Below, piece by piece: positions 41,758-49,296 of a stretch of DNA of 49,296 bases. The position numbers and the translations under genes were made by a program. The number at the start of each line of letters is the position of its first letter. Within the stretch, counting starts at the first letter, position 1. Source of the DNA: Methylobacterium gnaphalii (GTDB lineage: Bacteria; Pseudomonadota; Alphaproteobacteria; Rhizobiales; Beijerinckiaceae); contig NZ_BJZV01000028.1 in NCBI RefSeq assembly GCF_007992215.1, positions 1 through 49,296 on the forward strand. Direction: 5' to 3'. The notes under the pieces were generated by a model. The model saw nothing but the letters and a program-made list of their open reading frames with translations. It did not search any database and was not told where the DNA came from.

Positions 41758-41761
<4 letters not shown>
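40394..41761 (-). CDS. RND efflux membrane-fusion (periplasmic adaptor) protein
   Basis: Adaptor of 455 residues in the HlyD/AcrA family. A cytoplasmic N-terminal stretch of about 45 residues precedes one inner-membrane helix (AVAVLALGGLMGLGGW). The lipoyl half-motifs are GYIAERKVDIGSRVKKGDLLVRI and FDGIITERKVDVGDLV, flanking a long alpha-hairpin rich in Ala, Gln and Lys. A beta-barrel region follows. The start overlaps the pump-gene stop by ATGA. The gene order pump-adaptor is the reverse of many RND operons. No TolC-type outer-membrane gene is present nearby. Confidence 0.88.
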
Positions 41762-45027
<3,266 letters not shown>

Positions 45028-45186
45028 CGCGATACGCCGACTCTGACTGTGGGGGCTGCGGCCGCCCGAAGGCGTCCGCACAACCACGATCCGGGGCCGA
45101 AGGCTCATCGCCGGCACCCGATCGATCGCAGTGACACCATTCGAGTAAGTCGAAGGCTCGGCCGTCACCAATGAATTCGGCTTCAA

Positions 45187-45466
45187 TGTTGAAAATGGAT
45201 TTTGGTTTTAAGAACGCATCCCCCTCTCGGAGGCGAGATCGGCGCTCCATCTCCATCGGAAACAAGGGAAAAACCATTCCAGGTATTTTGAATATGCTTG
45301 CAAAAATAAAACCGATTTCAAAGACCGAATATTTATAAATTAAATAAATCGCTATTCATTTGATCGTTTTGAAAATCACCCGCATTGTTGTCTCAAGCGA
45401 TCGGCAACGAGTATTCTCACACCGGCCGCTGACACAAACAGAGTATAGATTTCCGGAGAATATCGA
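45187..45466. promoter_or_regulatory. AT-rich divergent region upstream of the efflux operon
   Basis: Between the divergent efflux and small-protein genes, bases about 45280-45380 are strikingly AT-rich compared with the GC-rich surroundings and contain runs such as TATTTATAAATTAAATAAAT. I see no clear -35/-10 pair. CGGAGAA just upstream of 45467 is the ribosome site of the small secreted protein. Confidence 0.5.
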
Positions 45467-45805
45467 ATGTCCTTTTCTTCTCGCTCCGTGCTGACGGCGG
45501 CCTTCGCCTTCGGATCCCTCTGCGCGCTTTCGATCGGCGCCAATGCCCAGCCCCTGCTGCATCACGCCATCCATCACACCAGCGAGCAAGCGCAGGCCGT
45601 GCGCGAGGAGCAGCCAAGCTCCTACGTGAATACCGGCTTCGCCGAGACGCCTCGCGAATACGAAGGTGCTTCGCGCCGTGCCTGGATCGGCGGCGAGCGC
45701 GACGATGACAGTGCGAATGCCAAGAACCCGGCACTGCCCTGGTACGAGCGCGGCCGTGGCGGCGAGACCGGTGGCCCGGCCCGGATGCTGATCGGCGGCG
45801 AATAA
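45467..45805 (+). CDS. Small secreted protein of unknown function, 112 residues
   Basis: An N-terminal Sec signal peptide is clear (LTAAFAFGSLCALSIG, ending ANAQP). The mature chain of about 84 residues is polar, rich in Glu, Arg, Gly and His, with a short His cluster (HHAIHH) at its start and a GGE repeat (WIGGERDD, LIGGE). I recognise no domain. The ATG at 45467 has CGGAGAA upstream and a terminator follows the stop. It is probably periplasmic. Confidence 0.7.
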   Translation: MSFSSRSVLTAAFAFGSLCALSIGANAQPLLHHAIHHTSEQAQAVREEQPSSYVNTGFAETPREYEGASRRAWIGGERDDDSANAKNPALPWYERGRGGETGGPARMLIGGE

Positions 45806-45825
45806 GCCCACTCCACCCCGTCAGC

Positions 45826-45858
45826 AGACCCCGCCCGCGGTCGGTTCGGACGGGGTCT
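45826..45858 (+). terminator. Rho-independent-like terminator
   Basis: AGACCCCG (45826-45833) pairs with CGGGGTCT (45851-45858), and CCCG/CGG extend the stem with one bulged base. It lies 21 bases after a stop codon and is followed by TTCC, a weak T-tract. Confidence 0.65.
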
Positions 45859-45936
45859 TCCGATTCAAGATGTCTCCGCGTTGCCGCGAGCCCGCTCGCC
45901 GAGGCGGCCATCCTCTCGTGATTTGGATGTCAGACC

Positions 45937-46221
45937 ATGCGCATCGCGCTCCCGGCCGCTCTGGCAGCCGCTCTCCTCGGCTGCGCCGGCCCAGCACTTG
46001 CCGAAAGCCGCATTCCGGCGGGCGGCGCCTTCATGAACAGCTACACCTCGGATCCGTATTTCGATCCGAAATCGGTCTGGTCCCAGGAGCATTCGAGGGG
46101 CGATATCGGCGGCCAGGTGATGCTGGCGGAGCCGCCCGGCTATCCGCGGGCCTGCGACATCTTCGATGCCGACTGCGCCGCGCGCCGCCACAGGCTGCTC
46201 TCGCATATGGGGCACCGTTGA
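45937..46221 (+). CDS. Small secreted protein of unknown function, 94 residues
   Basis: The N-terminus is a signal peptide (ALPAALAAALLGCAGPALAE). A cysteine lies within the hydrophobic part, but the segment LGCAG does not sit well as a lipobox, since ALA-E is a good signal-peptidase I site. The mature chain of about 72 residues is aromatic and Asp-rich, with two cysteines (ACDIFDADC) that could form a disulphide, and a His/Arg-rich end. The start has no strong ribosome site. No domain is recognised. Confidence 0.6.
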   Translation: MRIALPAALAAALLGCAGPALAESRIPAGGAFMNSYTSDPYFDPKSVWSQEHSRGDIGGQVMLAEPPGYPRACDIFDADCAARRHRLLSHMGHR

Positions 46222-46421
46222 ACGCCACCTCTTTCCGTAGTCAGAGATCGGCCCGCACAAGTATCGATTGCAATACAAAGTCCACAAATAAAATCAGGAT
46301 TTCGAAAATAAAATATGTTTTAATTGATGATTACGAGCATCATCTCTTAAAGCTTAACTGTAAATGTCGATCGACCCATTGAAACGACATTACAACAACT
46401 TGGGCTGGGGCTGATTTCGCC
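46222..46421. promoter_or_regulatory. AT-rich intergenic island upstream of a porin
   Basis: This 200-base region is much richer in A and T than its neighbours (for example AATAAAATATGTTTTAATTGATGATT) and must hold the promoter of the porin at 46422. I cannot place a -35/-10 pair with confidence. Confidence 0.45.
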
Positions 46422-48017
46422 ATGAACCGTCTTTCCTGGATGCTCCGATCATGCGTCGGGGCAACGATCTTCTGCGGCCTGCTAACAGGGCCCGCCTCTG
46501 CGGCGGGTGACACGACGGATGCGAGATTGGAGGCGCTCCAGAAGCAGATCGCCGCCATGCAGCACGAGATCTCGGTGCTTAAGCATCGGCCGGCTAGGCC
46601 CATCGTGAACACCGCGATCGGCCCCGACCATCAGTCGCGCATGGCGCGGCGGGAAGAGGCCGTGCAAGGTATTCCAGGCTCAGAGGGCCGGTCACCCGCC
46701 TTCTTGCAAGCTGAGGCTCTCTGCGAGGGTCCAGCGATCCCCGTTGGGCATGCCTGCTTCACGCCAGGCGGCTTCATCGAACTGGCCGGCTTCTACCGCA
46801 ACCCAAACGAATCAGCGGATATCGGCAGCAATTTCGGCGGTATCCCCTTCCGGAATTCTCCGTTGGCCCATGAGGGCGAATTCCGCTTCAGCGCCCGGCA
46901 AAGCCGCATCTCCGGCCTCGTCACGGCCATGATCGATCCGAGTCTGAAGGTGTCTGCCTATGGCGAGGCGGACTTCCTCGGAGCCGCGGTCACATCGAAC
47001 AATCGTGAAACCAACAGCTATGTCCCCCGCATCCGCCAGCTATGGGCAGCCTTCGACGACAAAGATCTCGGCATCCAGGTCCTGGCGGGTCAGGCCTACA
47101 CGCTCCTGACCACCAACCTCTCGGGCATCACGGCGACGAAAGAGCAGACTCCCCTGACGATCGACGCTCAGTTCGTGCCGGGCTTCAACTGGGCCCGCAT
47201 GCCTCAGGTGCGGGTCGTTGATAACGTCGCGCCCGGCATCTGGGCAGCCGCAGCGCTTGAAGCTTCCCAGACGCTCGTACCCGGCGGTGCGTTTGTGATC
47301 CCGGCCAACGTCAATCTGACCAATGCCGGCGATCCGGCCGGTCTGAACAATTCGACCACCACCTACTCTGTCAACAAAGCGCCCGACATTTCGGCCAAGC
47401 TCGCCTTCGAGCCGGGCTGGGGCCACTACGAGATCAAGGGTATCGCCCGGTGGTTCAACGATCGCACCATCGGCCGGTCCTACGACGACATGGGCTTTGG
47501 GGTCGGCGCATCGGCAACCATGCCGATTATCCGCGACACGCTGGATCTGCAGCTCAGCGGCCTGTTCGGGCGCGGCATCGGCCGGTACGGTTCGTCTCAA
47601 TTGCCGGATGTCGCCCTTCGCGCCGACGGATCGGTGGTGGCGATCCCGATGTTCCAGACCCTCGCCGGCGTCATCGGTCACGTCTACCCGGGCTTCGACG
47701 TCTATGCCTATGCCGGCTGGGAGCATGCCGAACGCACCGGAGCGCTCAGTCTCTCGGGCTATGGATCGCCGACGCTCGATAATTCCGGCTGCGACCTCGA
47801 AGGAGCGACTGCATCGACCTGTCAGGCCGAGAGCCGCGATGTGAAGCAGATCACCGGAGGCTTCTGGCACGATCTCTACAAGGGCAGCTTTGGGCGCGTC
47901 GCCGCGGGCGGACAGGTGTCCTACACCACCCGAGACGCTTTCCGCAGCGTGGCCGGCCTCGACCCCTCGACCCACATGGTCGTCGGCCTCGCCTCCCTTC
48001 GCTACTACCCGTTTTGA
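46422..48017 (+). CDS. DcaP-like outer-membrane porin
   Basis: Predicted trimeric outer-membrane porin of 531 residues. After a signal peptide (ending ASAAG), a coiled-coil segment (DARLEALQKQIAAMQHEISVLK) is followed by a barrel with DcaP-type features: GGFIELAGFYR, a strand FRFSARQSRISG, and a terminal aromatic strand ending in YYPF, as needed for barrel assembly. Two pairs of cysteines may form disulphides in loops. It is unrelated in sequence to the two OprB-like porins. DcaP porins of other bacteria pass dicarboxylates and some drugs, but the substrate here is not evident. A perfect palindromic hairpin follows the stop. The ATG at 46422 has a poor ribosome site. Confidence 0.72.
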   Translation: MNRLSWMLRSCVGATIFCGLLTGPASAAGDTTDARLEALQKQIAAMQHEISVLKHRPARPIVNTAIGPDHQSRMARREEAVQGIPGSEGRSPAFLQAEALCEGPAIPVGHACFTPGGFIELAGFYRNPNESADIGSNFGGIPFRNSPLAHEGEFRFSARQSRISGLVTAMIDPSLKVSAYGEADFLGAAVTSNNRETNSYVPRIRQLWAAFDDKDLGIQVLAGQAYTLLTTNLSGITATKEQTPLTIDAQFVPGFNWARMPQVRVVDNVAPGIWAAAALEASQTLVPGGAFVIPANVNLTNAGDPAGLNNSTTTYSVNKAPDISAKLAFEPGWGHYEIKGIARWFNDRTIGRSYDDMGFGVGASATMPIIRDTLDLQLSGLFGRGIGRYGSSQLPDVALRADGSVVAIPMFQTLAGVIGHVYPGFDVYAYAGWEHAERTGALSLSGYGSPTLDNSGCDLEGATASTCQAESRDVKQITGGFWHDLYKGSFGRVAAGGQVSYTTRDAFRSVAGLDPSTHMVVGLASLRYYPF

Positions 48018-48057
48018 GGCACTAGCAGCTTCCTTCCAATTCGTCTGAACACATCCA

Positions 48058-48093
48058 GTCTCTCACTTCGAACCTGTGTTCGAAGTGAGAGAC
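48058..48093 (+). terminator. Perfect 16-bp palindromic hairpin after the porin
   Basis: GTCTCTCACTTCGAAC (48058-48073) is mirrored exactly by GTTCGAAGTGAGAGAC (48078-48093) around the loop CTGT, 41 bases past the porin stop. There is no T-tract. It is a likely 3' mRNA structure; its AT content is higher than that of the other hairpins in the window. Confidence 0.6.
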
Positions 48094-48728
48094 AATCGCG
48101 TCGAATCTGTAGAGTAGCGTTCTGCCGACGACGAACATGACGTCTATTGCGGATGTCGTAGTTGCGCTCTGGACTACTCGAGTGTCCCAGGCGCTTCTCG
48201 GAACATCGGCGAGCCTAGCCTTCGTCCGCCTCCCATTGCGGAGGTGCTCGTCGACGACATCTTGCGCTCAATCTCGCGGATCGCCCAAGCCACGCTTCCG
48301 TGCCGCAGATCCAGGAAATCCGCTTGCCGATACTTTACGCCGATCGGCACCGCTTGCTTCCAACTCACCCGCCCCCTTTCCTCGCAAACAAAATGGGCCA
48401 GCCGGAACACCGACTGACCCGAGTCGCGTCAGGTCTCGAAAAAGCGGTGGGTACCGCTCGACCAATGGACTTCGGAGTTGCTCCATTGGGTATTCAACAA
48501 TCCGGCGGGATCGGATTGTTCTTCTTATTAGCCTCTGGAATAATGAGAGACAATTAAATTCCGATTTCATTTCTAAATCTGCGATTAGGTTGATTTTAAA
48601 GAGGACTATTTTTATAATCTGAAATATTATTCAGAAAACTCCACTTGTACTCAGCATTATTCGGGAAAATACTCGGTTTCATTGAGGCAATGGCTACCAG
48701 CAATCTTTGCCTGAGACAGGAGCCGATC
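48094..48728. other. Long gap without a convincing gene
   Basis: About 630 bases without a gene I can support. Frames on both strands up to 160 codons exist at 48137-48622, but they lack a good ribosome site and recognisable motifs; decayed coding sequence is possible. The right end, from about 48540, is strongly AT-rich and contains TTGATT (48592-48597) and TATAAT (48613-48618), a possible but short-spaced (15-base) promoter for the gene at 48729. Confidence 0.4.
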
Positions 48729-48980
48729 ATGAAACACATTACCATTCCTGCTACTCTGCTATTTGCGGCGCTAGGGATTTCAACCGCCTTGGCAAATGGG
48801 TCGGGAGATTCTGGTCTTCGGGCCGAGCTTCAGAATCCGTCGCTGATCGGACCGGGCCACAACGCTTACAGTATCGAGCGCGGCTATGCCGGCGAGCACA
48901 TGGGAAGCTACTCGCCCTACCGCACGCGCGGCACGTGGGCAGCCCATCCCGGCTATCACCGCCGGCTGCCCTCCTTCTAG
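48729..48980 (+). CDS. Small secreted protein of unknown function, 83 residues
   Basis: A signal peptide is clear (ITIPATLLFAALGISTALA, then NGSG). The mature chain of about 60 residues is rich in Gly, Tyr, Ser, His and Arg (SPYRTRGTW, HPGYHRR). No domain is recognised. The ATG at 48729 has AGGAG upstream and is preferred over an upstream in-frame start. Like the two small secreted proteins near 45.5-46.2 kb, it follows an AT-rich region, which suggests shared regulation. Confidence 0.65.
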   Translation: MKHITIPATLLFAALGISTALANGSGDSGLRAELQNPSLIGPGHNAYSIERGYAGEHMGSYSPYRTRGTWAAHPGYHRRLPSF

Positions 48981-49255
48981 TAGGGAACGGCGTTTTTCGA
49001 GAGCCACTTAATTTGCCGTTCTGATCTCGCCAACGTCAAGTACGAGGTGATCATAGGTTTGAATCCGCGACTATACCCATGTCGCCAAGATACATGAGAG
49101 CGCGTTAATCTACTATTCGATCTCGTTTACTTGATGAGACAACCTTCTTCCTCAACGTCGGTATCGTGACCGGCGTTCTCGCTGTCCCGCAATCGTCCCG
49201 CGCACCGGGCGAAGCCACTACCGCGCGTTCGGCTTGAGGGATTGGGCGATCTGGT
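48981..49255. other. Intergenic, nothing recognised
   Basis: These 275 bases hold no long open frame, hairpin or RNA gene that I can support. Confidence 0.4.
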
Positions 49256-49296
49256 TCACTTTTCAACGAAGGCCTTTTCGATGACGTAGTGGGCGG
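49256..49296 (-). CDS. Possible 3' end of a gene entering from the right edge
   Basis: On the minus strand the last bases translate to AHYVIEKAFVEK followed by a stop at 49256-49258. The peptide looks like a normal protein C-terminus, but it is too short to identify. Everything upstream lies outside the window. Confidence 0.25.
   Translation of the reverse strand, partial: AHYVIEKAFVEK

Overview
The window looks like DNA from a high-GC alphaproteobacterial methylotroph, most likely Methylobacterium/Methylorubrum or a close relative. The grounds are the codon bias, the OprB-like and DcaP-like porins, the small secreted proteins and a set of genes for living on formamides and urea. I could not run a taxonomic search, so this is an inference. 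No rRNA, tRNA, CRISPR array, transposase or integrase was recognised.

The centre (about 1.3-38 kb) is an accessory island for uptake, sensing and hydrolysis of short-chain amides and urea. Region A (1.3-8.2 kb) has a divergent porin and a complete five-gene urea/amide-type ABC transporter. Region B (8.2-11.8 kb, minus strand) is a three-gene operon with overlapping stop/start codons: NarL-type response regulator, hybrid histidine kinase, and a leaderless AmiC-like binding protein. It diverges from region C (12.3-15.3 kb), which encodes both subunits of N,N-dimethylformamidase (DMF to dimethylamine plus formate). The iron ligands Tyr408, Tyr448 and Glu530 can be recognised in the large subunit. 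A pair of TCTAGACG direct repeats abuts a -35-like box upstream of this operon. Region D (15.5-17.6 kb) holds a Rieske-oxygenase-like protein that has lost both metal sites, a Sel1-repeat protein and a 97-residue unknown. Region E (17.7-22.8 kb) is a complete urease cluster in the order ureE-F-(AB fusion)-C-G-D.

Region F (22.8-33.3 kb, minus strand) reads as one long unit: urtA-urtB-urtC-urtD-urtE, an alpha/beta hydrolase, fmdA formamidase, fmdB, a second porin and amiE amidase. Most of its gaps contain strong GC-rich stem-loops. Divergent from it, region G (33.7-38.0 kb) encodes an NCS1-permease/hybrid-histidine-kinase fusion with an eight-cysteine module, overlapping a REC-LuxR regulator.

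Together the genes would admit amides and urea through the porins, import them with two ABC systems, and hydrolyse DMF (DmfA1A2), formamide (FmdA), other aliphatic amides (AmiE) and urea (urease) to formate, amines, ammonia and CO2. Each transporter sits beside its own signalling system. Genes for oxidising dimethylamine or formate are not in the window.

Outside the island are a universal stress protein at the left edge and an RND efflux operon with its own two-component system (38.2-45.0 kb, minus strand). On the right (45.4-49.0 kb) are three small secreted proteins and a DcaP-like porin, separated by AT-rich intergenic islands. The last 0.3 kb has no clear gene apart from a possible 3' end of a minus-strand gene.
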